A stretch of 10,726 nt of DNA from an uncultured euryarchaeote (GCA_937901365.1 CALCEF010000341.1:1-10726), one strand, 5' to 3'. Numbered from the stretch's first letter, positions 1 through 6,722 are shown. Translations and numbers: made by a program. Notes: generated from the sequence alone by a model not told the origin.

Positions 1-248
1 TGAATGACAAGTATCCACCGAGTGGAGACCCTGATCTTTGGGAGCCAGTAATCCTTGAAGATGGAGTGGTCATCGGAGGAGGTGCGACCGTCTTGCCAGG
101 GCTTACAGTTCACGAAAATGGCGTCCTTGCGGCAGGCTCGACCCTGACGAAGAACATCCCGTCGGGAGAAGTCTGGGCGGGAAACCCTGCGCGTTTTCAC
201 TCTACTCGTGAAGAATATGAAATGCGACGCAGTCCAACTGAAAGGTGA
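1..248 (+). CDS. Hexapeptide-repeat (left-handed beta-helix) acyltransferase, C-terminal fragment
   Basis: Only the last 81 codons are present; the frame is open from base 3 and ends in TGA at 246-248. The protein carries the end of a left-handed beta-helix: alternating small hydrophobic and glycine residues (VVIGGGATVLPGLTV, then GVLAAGSTLTKNIPSG) followed by the common closing element WAGNPAR. This is typical of sugar O-acetyltransferases and serine or nucleotide-sugar acyltransferases that use acetyl-CoA or another acyl-CoA. The closing 'GNPA' element and short charged tail (REEYEMRR) fit a cytosolic enzyme modifying a sugar in glycan synthesis, but the acceptor cannot be told from this fragment. 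The next gene starts 4 bases after the stop, so the two are probably co-transcribed. Confidence 0.85.
   Translation, partial: NDKYPPSGDPDLWEPVILEDGVVIGGGATVLPGLTVHENGVLAAGSTLTKNIPSGEVWAGNPARFHSTREEYEMRRSPTER
243..247 (+). promoter_or_regulatory. Ribosome binding site AGGTG
   Basis: AGGTG sits 5 bases before the ATG at 253, overlapping the end of the acyltransferase gene. It supports this start and translational coupling. The same AGGTG core with a 5-base spacer occurs before fixC and fixX. Confidence 0.6.
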
Positions 249-252
249 GTGA

Positions 253-1122
253 ATGAGTAAGGAAGCGGTCTGTGATTTTCTGAGGCGTTGTGTCCTCTAT
301 GCCGATTCCAGTATCAACCGCAAGAAAGATCGGGATGAGGATGTCACTGAAATTGAGCGGTGGGCTGCCTATCGAGATTTCACCGCTTATGCACTATCGG
401 AAGTTGAAAGAGGAGAATTGGATGATTGGTTCGAAAGCGACGGAGAAGCCGAGCGGAAGCGCCCCACATTTCTGGGAGAGCCAATGGGTGACGATGTTCG
501 AAATGTAGACATCGATTCGCTTGAACATCCAGAAAGGGCAGCTTGGTTGTCTGCTTTGGTTGCTCCTCGCCCAGTATTGTTGTTATCGACAATCGGCCAA
601 GATGGGGTTCGCAACCTCTGCCCGGTTTCCAGTGTCGCTGTTTTGGCCAATACGCCGCCACTATTGGGAATTTCATTGAGTCAGGATCGTTCGGGTCGTC
701 CGCGAGATACTCTGGTCAACTTACAAAATGGTTCAGACATAAGTGCGATGATTCTACCTGGTACATGGGATGCTTCGCTGTTGGTCAACCAAACCGCAGA
801 ACCGGTCTCACCTGAACGTAGTGAATGGACGGGTCTTGCAGACCCCATTGAATCACCCAATGAATTTCCACCTTACCACCCGATTTCTGCAGCTGTGCTT
901 GAATGTGAATTGGCCGAATTGCACCCATTACCTGATGCCGTTGCAACCCTCGCCATCTTACGTGTGCGTAATATTCTGCGTCCGGACATCGGGACAAAAC
1001 GACAAATGCCACCTGATGCTGAAACTTGGCGACCTCTGTTAGCACAATTCGGTTGGGATCGACTCACTAGTGGGCCAGATGGTTCGGCTTGGTCATTTGA
1101 AGTTCGAAGCCACAGGGACTAA
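253..1122 (+). CDS. Flavin reductase-like (FMN-binding split-barrel) protein with helical N-terminal extension
   Basis: A 289-residue protein. Residues about 95-255 match the flavin reductase-like / flavoredoxin family: an APRPV segment, a strand with GQDGVRNLCPVSS, then LLGISLSQDRSGRPRDTLVNL, a 'GLADPIES' stretch, and SAAVLECELAEL. In this family these segments form the FMN-binding split barrel, with the RP and PVSS regions lining the flavin site. Family members reduce flavins or pass electrons with NAD(P)H or a partner protein; the substrate here is unknown. The first ~70 residues are predicted mostly helical, rich in charge, with several aromatic residues (W, Y, F), and lie outside the family domain; I do not recognise them. 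The start ATG is supported by AGGTG five bases upstream. The gene ends tail to tail with the sepF-like gene, sharing bases 1119-1122. Confidence 0.8.
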   Translation: MSKEAVCDFLRRCVLYADSSINRKKDRDEDVTEIERWAAYRDFTAYALSEVERGELDDWFESDGEAERKRPTFLGEPMGDDVRNVDIDSLEHPERAAWLSALVAPRPVLLLSTIGQDGVRNLCPVSSVAVLANTPPLLGISLSQDRSGRPRDTLVNLQNGSDISAMILPGTWDASLLVNQTAEPVSPERSEWTGLADPIESPNEFPPYHPISAAVLECELAELHPLPDAVATLAILRVRNILRPDIGTKRQMPPDAETWRPLLAQFGWDRLTSGPDGSAWSFEVRSHRD

Positions 1123-1628
1123 TCCAAGATAGAATTGCCACCCAACTCATGCGTTTCTGTATCGATTCGTGAACCCCTCCCAGGGATGAGCAAAAGGCGG
1201 TTTGAATCGTCCAGAGCGAACACAGGAAGGCCTCCGTAATTGGCCATATCTTGCACTTGGCGCGCCAGTGCGCTGCGTTGACTATCCATGTGAGCGAGGC
1301 TGTTCAGATCGACGAGGCAAATGTCACCTTGATGAAGACGGGTGGAGATCGCCTCCAATGGTAAACGGTGCATCTCGTCGGGTTGGATGTAGCGAAGTCC
1401 ACGCCTAGGGAGACCTTGTTGGGCAATCGACCATTCCAACCAACGCTTGGACCCTAAATCGTGAAAGTGCAACTCTCGGACTGGTTTACGAACCGTCTTT
1501 CGAACGGGTGTTGGAATGTGAATCGGGTCGCCTTCCTCAACTACAATCTCAGGTTCGATTACGTCCTCAACTGGCTCGCCTTCCGGCAAATCCGGTAGGC
1601 CAAACAAGTTGTACAAGCGTCGCCGCAT
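1119..1628 (-). CDS. sepF: SepF-like cell division protein
   Basis: A 169-residue protein. Residues about 77-158 resemble the SepF/DUF552 domain: a strand before a helix (RYIQPDEMHRL), LHQGDICLVDLNSL, a long helix LARQVQDMANYGG, then a beta-hairpin ending in LLLIPG and a short IDTET strand. SepF binds the C-terminal tail of FtsZ and tethers the division ring to the membrane; most FtsZ-bearing euryarchaea use it in place of FtsA. The N-terminus (MRRRLYNLFGL) can form a short basic amphipathic helix, as expected for a membrane-targeting sequence. An acidic, proline-containing linker (about 12-40) and a basic patch (VRKTVRKPVR, 42-51) separate it from the core. It is last in the - strand cluster, 9 bases after the PKD surface protein. 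The assignment rests on pattern recognition, not an alignment, and the domain is diverged. Confidence 0.68.
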   Translation of the reverse strand: MRRRLYNLFGLPDLPEGEPVEDVIEPEIVVEEGDPIHIPTPVRKTVRKPVRELHFHDLGSKRWLEWSIAQQGLPRRGLRYIQPDEMHRLPLEAISTRLHQGDICLVDLNSLAHMDSQRSALARQVQDMANYGGLPVFALDDSNRLLLIPGRGSRIDTETHELGGNSILD

Positions 1629-1637
1629 GGTCCCGGC

Positions 1638-4600
1638 TCAGAAGTCAAGGTCCAAGTCATCTTCGGCTGAAGTTGGGGCCGAAAATGGGTTTTCAACAAC
1701 TGGACTGGGGGCCGGCGCGGGTTGTGCTGCAGCCTGTTGTGCCAACCACTGTGCTCCGTAGTGGTTCCACTGTTCCATGGTCCAACCAGGTGGTAGACCC
1801 TCTGCAGGGACAGGTGGGGGTCCGCTGGCTACAGGTGCAGGTTCAGGGGCGGGCGCGACGGGGGGTTGGGCCGCAGGAGCTGCAAACATATCCGATGGTG
1901 GTGCTGCCATCGGAGCTTCCTGTTCAACCTCCAAACTCATCGGTGAAATTTGATCCCAGGGGTCTCCTTCGCTTTGACCTCTCATCGATGTCCAAGCAAG
2001 AACCCCGAGGAGGCCGGCTAGAACCAATAACAAGATGATGACAATCGATGAGACCATGCTGCCGCCTCCGAAGAAGGAGAATAGGCCACCATCTCCCTCC
2101 ATAACCGTGATTGTGTAGTCCTTGGTGGAAGTCGAACCGTCATCGTCCATTACAGTCAAGCGAATAACTCGCTCACCTTGTTCATCGAATTTTATCCAAA
2201 TTTCCATCTCGTCTTCATCGATGTCGTTTGTGGAATCTCCGTCCCCATCCGAATCTACTGAAAGGTCTAGGTCCCATTCATACTTCAGATCGGGCATGTC
2301 TGTTGCTGTGTCAGTGGATAAATTGCCGGAAAGGCCGAACATTTCATCGGCTTTTGGCACCGCATTGCTAATCCAAATATCGGCCACAGGTGCACGGTTT
2401 CGAACGGTGAAATTCACGGTCTGTGATGTGCTTGCACCATCGTCATCTGTGACATGGAAAGTAGCCAAATAGGTCCCAGAACTCGACCATGCGTAGTCTT
2501 GAATGGATGGGCCGGTGATGTCGCAATCATCATCTGCACTTCCTTCATTATCCAAGTTGATGTATGGGTCTAAATCCCAGCAAGTAACCAAACTGTCGAC
2601 ATCACTAGAGGTGTCGCTGTATTCCGCAGTATAGAGAGCGGATTGATCTTCCCAAAGAGGGAGTGGTTCCTCAAAAGTAGAAATTGTCGGATTAACGTTG
2701 TTTACCCTGAGATATGCGGTGATGGTCCCTGTCGTCTCATCATCATCATCAAAGATTTGCAGAGTGATCGTTCGCATATTCTGCATTCCGATGAGGTTGG
2801 GGTCTGTGTCGGATTCAGACCATGAGACTGGTACGACTGAAGTCGGTCCAACCGTTGACTCAAACCAACTTGGATTTACATCAACGTCTGGTTGCCATTC
2901 CCAACGCATGGTCGGCAAATCGTTGGGAGAATCTTCGACACCACCAACCAATTCGACCACTTGATCTTCATCTACAATCCAAACAAAGCCTTGATTGTCT
3001 TTTGGAATGAGCTCTCCTGTTTCAGCATCTCTTAATTCAATTGAACCATTGTATGGTGCGATATTTGTCACGGTGATGCTTGTACTGACAGTTGTAACTG
3101 CAAAATCATCATCTACAGCGCGGAAACTCATAGTGAATTGACCTTCTACTTCAGGAACGACTGTGCACGCTTGTGTAATCAAACCCTGAGAGCATTCGTA
3201 TGGTTCTCCGTTTGGAGCAACCGGCGGAAGCCAAAGCATGTCGATTGGAGCTTCGGGTGTTGTCGTGTCGATATCACTGCGATCATTGGCGTTGAATGTC
3301 ACAGATTGACCAACTTGCACACTTGGTGCACTGTATCCAAGATTGACAACTGCTGGTCGGTTGTTGACAACTACCAGAATAGAAGTTCGGCTGACATCAT
3401 TTTCGTCATCTACGACGGTGAGGTTTACGACATATTCGCCATCATCTTCCCATGATCTTTCAATCATACAATTCTCTTCGACACTAGATTCAACTGTTCC
3501 ATTCTCCAATTCAACATCGAACAAACAGAGAAGGGCTCCCCCGTCAGGATCAACAGACATCGAAGCATCAACAACAATTGATTCAAAGGTTAATTTGGGA
3601 CTCGTACTGGAAATTGCGGCAGTTGGCAAACGACCCACAAAGAGGGTGAAGGTGCCTTGATTGTTTGACCGGTCCGCATCTTGAGTGACATCTTGATTGG
3701 GGTCTACGGTGAACAGTACCTGAACGTCACCTACAGATTGGGATGCGGGCACAGTCCAAGCAATATCTGCAGTGAACACTCCCAAAGCGGATAGTGAGGG
3801 GACGTTGACCTGACTCGACGAACCATCTGGTGCTTGAATCTCTAGAATCGTCGGTGGAGAGGATAGGATTCCACGGTTCTGTACGGGTACGCTGAATGTC
3901 AGTTCGTCTCCAGGAATCGCATAGTATCCAGTCAACGAATTCAATTGTTGGGATACTCCATCGCGCAGACGTGAAACTGAGACACCTGAACTTACAGCTG
4001 CGAGATCCACTTCGACAAGATTCTCGTCCAATGTAAGTGTGGAGACGCCTATTTCGTCTGTCGAATCAATCCACGCAAGCACACCATGACTGGCATAATC
4101 AAAGTTGGTTGGAGACGGGTCAAGCGCATGGCCTGTATCGAACTCAAGGTAGGCGCTACCGTTGGCTGCAGTGGTCACGATCCGAATGTCTTCTTCAACC
4201 TCGTATGCGAACTCAACGTCCTGATTGGCCACAGGTTGTCCATTGCTGTTGGTGACATTCACCCAAACTCCCAGATCTAGATCCAAAGGCCAAGCAGGGA
4301 AGGCGAGATCGATGTCAATTTCGTGGTTGCGGGCAACTGGGTTATACTGATTCAATCTGAAATCAATATCTGCACCTACATCAATTCCCTGATGCCACCA
4401 TGCATCGTTGCGCGCATTATCACACCACCATCGATATCCATTGATATTACCTGAACTGGCGTTGTATGCTGTGACATTGTAAGCATTTGAGCACCCTGAA
4501 TAGGCCACACCAGGATCACCTGAACCAACGACCTCAAAGCGTTCTGTAGTCGATTCCTCACTGTCATCCGGTAACTCGAATAAATTGTCGTACACATCAC

Positions 4601-5252
4601 CGGACCAGGAAGTTGAGGTTGTGGTTTCCGTATCCCAAATTTCACCCACATTCATCGGGAAATCGTAAATTTCCTTGGGTGGGGAATAGTCTGTATCGAT
4701 GCTGAGTGTTGCCAAATCAAGGCTGCTTCCAACAACCAAACTGGCAGGGAAACCGATGTTATTGAAATCTACATCAAGATTCATGTTGTAGGTAATCTGG
4801 CCAAGGTCAGATGCTCGAATGACCTCCTCCATCTCCAGTTCAACTTCAAGATCTCCGCCGACGTTGAATCCAGAAGCAACGATGGTAGCCCCATTGTAAT
4901 TGAATGTCCCAGATGATTCAAGGTCGTAGACAAGAGTTGAAACATTGTCGACAGTGGCGATTCGAATATCGACAACTTCGCGAGTGAGTTGACCGGTCAA
5001 AACACCGACCTGAGAACCGGGGGCGCCGCCGACAACCAATTCTTCAACGTCAAATTCTGCATCGTAAATCCATTCATCGCCTATTCGCCAATCGGCGACA
5101 TCAATCAGGGTACTGCTCTTTGTCGATACCAAACTCAATGATGATTCGGGCTCTAATTCTGGTGTGCTCTGTGGTTGCGAAATTGGTACCAGAATCGAAA
5201 AAATTAGCAGTAGCACGAGGCTGATTGGCAGAAGTCGGGAGTGGTCACCCAT
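1638..5252 (-). CDS. Large PKD/CARDB-repeat surface protein with signal peptide and C-terminal membrane anchor
   Basis: A 1204-residue protein. It begins with a signal peptide (MGDHSRLLPISLVLLLIFS, cleavage probably near residue 25-30). Residues ~50-430 are a beta-rich region containing two related motifs, WRIGDEW (55-61) and MNVGEIW (about 200-206). Residues ~440-540 look like a CARDB adhesion domain (PGDELTFSVPVQNRG, ending DRSNNQGTFTLFV). About five PKD/Ig-like domains follow, starting near 542, 632, 730, 851 and 950, each closing with a 'VxDD...' and 'VNN.RP/NP' pattern. The last contains a calcium-binding-like stretch DSDGDGDSTND. One membrane helix lies at ~1067-1089, then a cytoplasmic Pro/Ala-rich tail containing PPGWTMEQW and an acidic end (DDLDLDF). 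It is probably an extracellular adhesion or envelope protein; the ligand is unknown. An in-frame ATG at 5372 would overlap the upstream gene and bury the signal peptide, so I chose 5252. Confidence 0.88.
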   Translation of the reverse strand: MGDHSRLLPISLVLLLIFSILVPISQPQSTPELEPESSLSLVSTKSSTLIDVADWRIGDEWIYDAEFDVEELVVGGAPGSQVGVLTGQLTREVVDIRIATVDNVSTLVYDLESSGTFNYNGATIVASGFNVGGDLEVELEMEEVIRASDLGQITYNMNLDVDFNNIGFPASLVVGSSLDLATLSIDTDYSPPKEIYDFPMNVGEIWDTETTTSTSWSGDVYDNLFELPDDSEESTTERFEVVGSGDPGVAYSGCSNAYNVTAYNASSGNINGYRWWCDNARNDAWWHQGIDVGADIDFRLNQYNPVARNHEIDIDLAFPAWPLDLDLGVWVNVTNSNGQPVANQDVEFAYEVEEDIRIVTTAANGSAYLEFDTGHALDPSPTNFDYASHGVLAWIDSTDEIGVSTLTLDENLVEVDLAAVSSGVSVSRLRDGVSQQLNSLTGYYAIPGDELTFSVPVQNRGILSSPPTILEIQAPDGSSSQVNVPSLSALGVFTADIAWTVPASQSVGDVQVLFTVDPNQDVTQDADRSNNQGTFTLFVGRLPTAAISSTSPKLTFESIVVDASMSVDPDGGALLCLFDVELENGTVESSVEENCMIERSWEDDGEYVVNLTVVDDENDVSRTSILVVVNNRPAVVNLGYSAPSVQVGQSVTFNANDRSDIDTTTPEAPIDMLWLPPVAPNGEPYECSQGLITQACTVVPEVEGQFTMSFRAVDDDFAVTTVSTSITVTNIAPYNGSIELRDAETGELIPKDNQGFVWIVDEDQVVELVGGVEDSPNDLPTMRWEWQPDVDVNPSWFESTVGPTSVVPVSWSESDTDPNLIGMQNMRTITLQIFDDDDETTGTITAYLRVNNVNPTISTFEEPLPLWEDQSALYTAEYSDTSSDVDSLVTCWDLDPYINLDNEGSADDDCDITGPSIQDYAWSSSGTYLATFHVTDDDGASTSQTVNFTVRNRAPVADIWISNAVPKADEMFGLSGNLSTDTATDMPDLKYEWDLDLSVDSDGDGDSTNDIDEDEMEIWIKFDEQGERVIRLTVMDDDGSTSTKDYTITVMEGDGGLFSFFGGGSMVSSIVIILLLVLAGLLGVLAWTSMRGQSEGDPWDQISPMSLEVEQEAPMAAPPSDMFAAPAAQPPVAPAPEPAPVASGPPPVPAEGLPPGWTMEQWNHYGAQWLAQQAAAQPAPAPSPVVENPFSAPTSAEDDLDLDF

Positions 5253-5262
5253 AGGGTGACCA
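5242..5262. repeat. Perfect inverted repeat over the start codon of the PKD protein
   Basis: Two 9-base arms, TGGTCACCC (5242-5250) and GGGTGACCA (5254-5262), flank the three bases ATA. Read on the - strand, the transcript would form a 9-bp stem with loop UAU, placing the AUG of the PKD gene in the loop and first stem base. No clear ribosome binding site is visible upstream of that ATG. It may be an mRNA hairpin limiting translation, or a dyad recognised by a DNA-binding protein. Confidence 0.75.
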
Positions 5263-5278
5263 GAGAGGGAACCCCTAT

Positions 5279-5632
5279 TCAATTGAGCGCAATGCGGATT
5301 ATGGAAATCAAAGTGGTCGCCCACATCCAAACAAACATCACATTGCGAGTCAGTTGTGTGGGTGGCCTCCAACCGGTAATTGCCTCAGTGACCTCCTTGA
5401 CAAACCAGCCCTCTTCATGCTCTTCATGGTGTTTATTCTGCAACAAGCGATGCTCCCATGTGGTGAAAATGCAGGTGCGTTGATTGAAGCGCCAATGTAA
5501 CCTAGTGAGAGGGGTTAGAATCGCATGAATCCACCACGCAACAGGCCATGGCAAAGCCCAACCTAGCATCAAAAAAAGCATCACGACAAGGTGGCTGAAG
5601 CGTACGCATTTTGCGGCTATCCAGCGCCACAT
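5279..5632 (-). CDS. Small multi-pass membrane protein, paralogue of the gene before it
   Basis: A 117-residue integral membrane protein. Hydrophobic segments lie near 12-30 (FSHLVVMLFLMLGWALPWPV), about 34-46, and at the C-terminus (NVMFVWMWATTLISIIRIA). A conserved core, GWALPWPVAWW ... LHWRF ... CIFTTWEHRLL, aligns with the upstream neighbour (GWLLPWPEAWW ... IHWKT ... CILSTIEMKLR). The middle loop is rich in His and Glu (NKHHEEHEE) and is followed by GWFVKE, matching GGFIQR in the neighbour. The pattern resembles the DUF2784 family of small membrane proteins (helix, Gly-rich turn, Cys-x-Leu-Thr-x2-Glu, Gly-Gly-Phe), but I hold that loosely. Function unknown. The start is backed by GGTG five bases upstream, overlapping the neighbour's stop codon, which implies coupled translation and perhaps a hetero-oligomer. 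Confidence 0.8.
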   Translation of the reverse strand: MWRWIAAKCVRFSHLVVMLFLMLGWALPWPVAWWIHAILTPLTRLHWRFNQRTCIFTTWEHRLLQNKHHEEHEEGWFVKEVTEAITGWRPPTQLTRNVMFVWMWATTLISIIRIALN

Positions 5633-5636
5633 GGTC

Positions 5637-6017
5637 TCACCAAGGTAGGTGTCCGCCTAGATACAGACGCAATGCACACAATGCCAATCCCATGTAGGAC
5701 AGTCCCCAGCCAAGATTGGCTGCAGTTTCATCACTCATGTGCCATCCGACAAGCGCACCCATACGCTGAATGAAACCACCTTGCTCTCTGGTCCCGGCCT
5801 TTGGATGACCTCGAAGCTTCATCTCAATGGTCGAAAGAATACAAACGTCAGCAGTCTTCCAATGGATCAACATTGCTGGAATGAAGAAGAGGCCGAACCA
5901 CCATGCCTCGGGCCAAGGTAGTAGCCATCCCCACGGCACGAAAAACGTGACACCAACATGTAGAATGTAGACGGCTTTGGCTAGCGCCAAGCGAACCGGA
6001 CCGACGTCGTCGGTCAT
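5637..6017 (-). CDS. Small multi-pass membrane protein, DUF2784-like (tentative)
   Basis: A 126-residue membrane protein. Hydrophobic segments cover about 12-33 (VYILHVGVTFFVPWGWLLPW), 38-52 (AWWFGLFFIPAMLI) and 98-120 (LGWGLSYMGLALCALRLYLG). Between them is a soluble-looking stretch with CILSTIEMKLRG and EQGGFIQR. This order (His in the first helix, Gly-Trp turn, Cys and Glu after helix two, Gly-Gly-Phe) recalls DUF2784, a family of unknown function; the match is from memory and may be only superficial. It is clearly related to the next gene downstream, so this is a tandem duplication. It lies 9 bases after tbp and 4 before its paralogue. The ATG at 6017 is preceded by a modest GTGAGG element; a longer out-of-phase reading frame here is a shadow. 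Confidence 0.8.
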   Translation of the reverse strand: MTDDVGPVRLALAKAVYILHVGVTFFVPWGWLLPWPEAWWFGLFFIPAMLIHWKTADVCILSTIEMKLRGHPKAGTREQGGFIQRMGALVGWHMSDETAANLGWGLSYMGLALCALRLYLGGHLPW

Positions 6018-6026
6018 ATTCAGGCC

Positions 6027-6644
6027 TCACAGGAGGTCGGCGAGTTCGTCCTGAATGATTTCAACGGCCTCAAGGATCTCATCCTTGTGTCGTGCACCAG
6101 TAATTACCATCTTGCCACTACCGAAAATCAGGCAGACAACCTTAGGATAATCTAGGCGGTAAATCAGACCAGGGAACTGCTCGGGCTCGTATTCCACCTT
6201 GTCGAATGGAAGGTGGAAAGTCAGATGGTTGAGATTGAGTTTCCGAGGCTGGCCCGCTTGGGGTTCACCAGTCCACTTGTCCTTGCCATCGTAGTCTTCA
6301 GGGTAATGGAGTGCGTAGGTTGCAACCATGTTCTGAACCTCGATTGTAACGTCTTTGAGGTCCCATGTGTCGATTCCAGCCTTACGCAAATCGCGAATCA
6401 TTCGCTTGATACCTTCGTGGATGTTGTCCTCGTTCTTTCCACCGGTACAAACAGCACGCCCAGAGCGGAACATAAGGATGGCCAATTTTGGATCGACCAC
6501 ACGATAAACGACACCAGGGAACTGCTCGGGCTCGTATTCACATTTCAACTGAATTGCGATATCTGGGAGGTCCAATTCCTCAGCCACTCGGGTTGAGGCG
6601 ACGACGTTCACTACTGTTAGACGGTCTTCATCACTTGTTGCCAT
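6027..6644 (-). CDS. tbp: TATA-box-binding protein (TBP)
   Basis: A 205-residue archaeal TBP, the basal transcription factor that bends promoter DNA at the TATA element and recruits TFB and RNA polymerase. The two pseudo-symmetric repeats are evident: EYEPEQFPGVVYR ... MFRSGR ... CTGGK (36-70) and EYEPEQFPGLIYR ... IFGSGK ... ITGAR (151-185). The four phenylalanines expected to intercalate into DNA are present at F42/F59 and F157/F174, with the usual 17-residue spacing, and the minor-groove asparagines correspond to N13 and N105. Usual archaeal TBPs are about 180-190 residues; this one is longer because of a stretch at about 113-134 (PEDYDGKDKW, GEPQAGQPR) within the start of repeat two. A TATA element lies 26 bases before the ATG, so the message is probably leaderless. 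It heads a - strand cluster ending in sepF. Confidence 0.96.
   Translation of the reverse strand: MATSDEDRLTVVNVVASTRVAEELDLPDIAIQLKCEYEPEQFPGVVYRVVDPKLAILMFRSGRAVCTGGKNEDNIHEGIKRMIRDLRKAGIDTWDLKDVTIEVQNMVATYALHYPEDYDGKDKWTGEPQAGQPRKLNLNHLTFHLPFDKVEYEPEQFPGLIYRLDYPKVVCLIFGSGKMVITGARHKDEILEAVEIIQDELADLL
6168..6194. repeat. 27-nt exact direct repeat in tbp, copy in TBP repeat 2
   Basis: These 27 bases are identical to 6513-6539. They encode residues 151-159 (EYEPEQFPG) of TBP, at the same structural place as the other copy. The identity covers all third codon positions and stops immediately outside. Confidence 0.9.
6513..6539. repeat. 27-nt exact direct repeat in tbp, copy in TBP repeat 1
   Basis: Identical to 6168-6194, encoding residues 36-44 (EYEPEQFPG). 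Copies are 345 bases apart and in the same orientation and reading phase. The rest of the two TBP halves differ at the DNA level. Confidence 0.9.
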
Positions 6645-6666
6645 GGCCCGCCCGTATCAAAGCCCC

Positions 6667-6674
6667 TATTTAAA
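6667..6674 (-). promoter_or_regulatory. TATA box for tbp (probable leaderless transcript)
   Basis: On the - strand the bases read TTTAAATA, centred 26 bases before the A of the tbp start codon. In archaea the TATA box lies about 26 bases before the transcription start, so the message would begin at or next to the ATG. No ribosome binding site is visible in the intervening GC-rich sequence, which agrees. As TBP binds such boxes, self-regulation is possible but is inference. Confidence 0.65.
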
Positions 6675-6695
6675 GCAACACCCGGACCCACTTAT

Positions 6696-6713
6696 AATGA
6701 GAAATGAGAAATT
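6696..6713 (-). terminator. Candidate T-rich terminator after mevalonate kinase
   Basis: In the direction of the kinase message, the bases just after its stop read as a pyrimidine-rich run with a 7-base tandem repeat (TCTCATT twice, preceded by AATT). Archaeal termination commonly occurs at T-rich runs without a hairpin. It lies 22 bases or more upstream of the tbp TATA box, so it would insulate the two units. The T runs are short, so the call is weak. Confidence 0.3.
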
Positions 6714-6722
6714 GTGGCTCAA

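Noticed and set aside
1508..2038. A 176-codon open frame on the + strand
   Set aside because: It lies opposite the Pro/Ala-rich tail of the surface protein, whose GC-rich codons suppress antisense stops. Its translation shows no domain.
2121..3660. Low-complexity Asp-codon and GTC/ATC repeats in the PKD region as a DNA repeat array
   Set aside because: They are acidic codon runs (DDD, DSDGDGD) in linkers of diverged PKD domains; no regular unit or spacing suggests CRISPR or a tandem array.
5253..5372. Longer N-terminus for the PKD protein (ATG at 5372)
   Set aside because: It would overlap the upstream membrane protein by over 90 bases and place 40 polar residues before a clear signal peptide.
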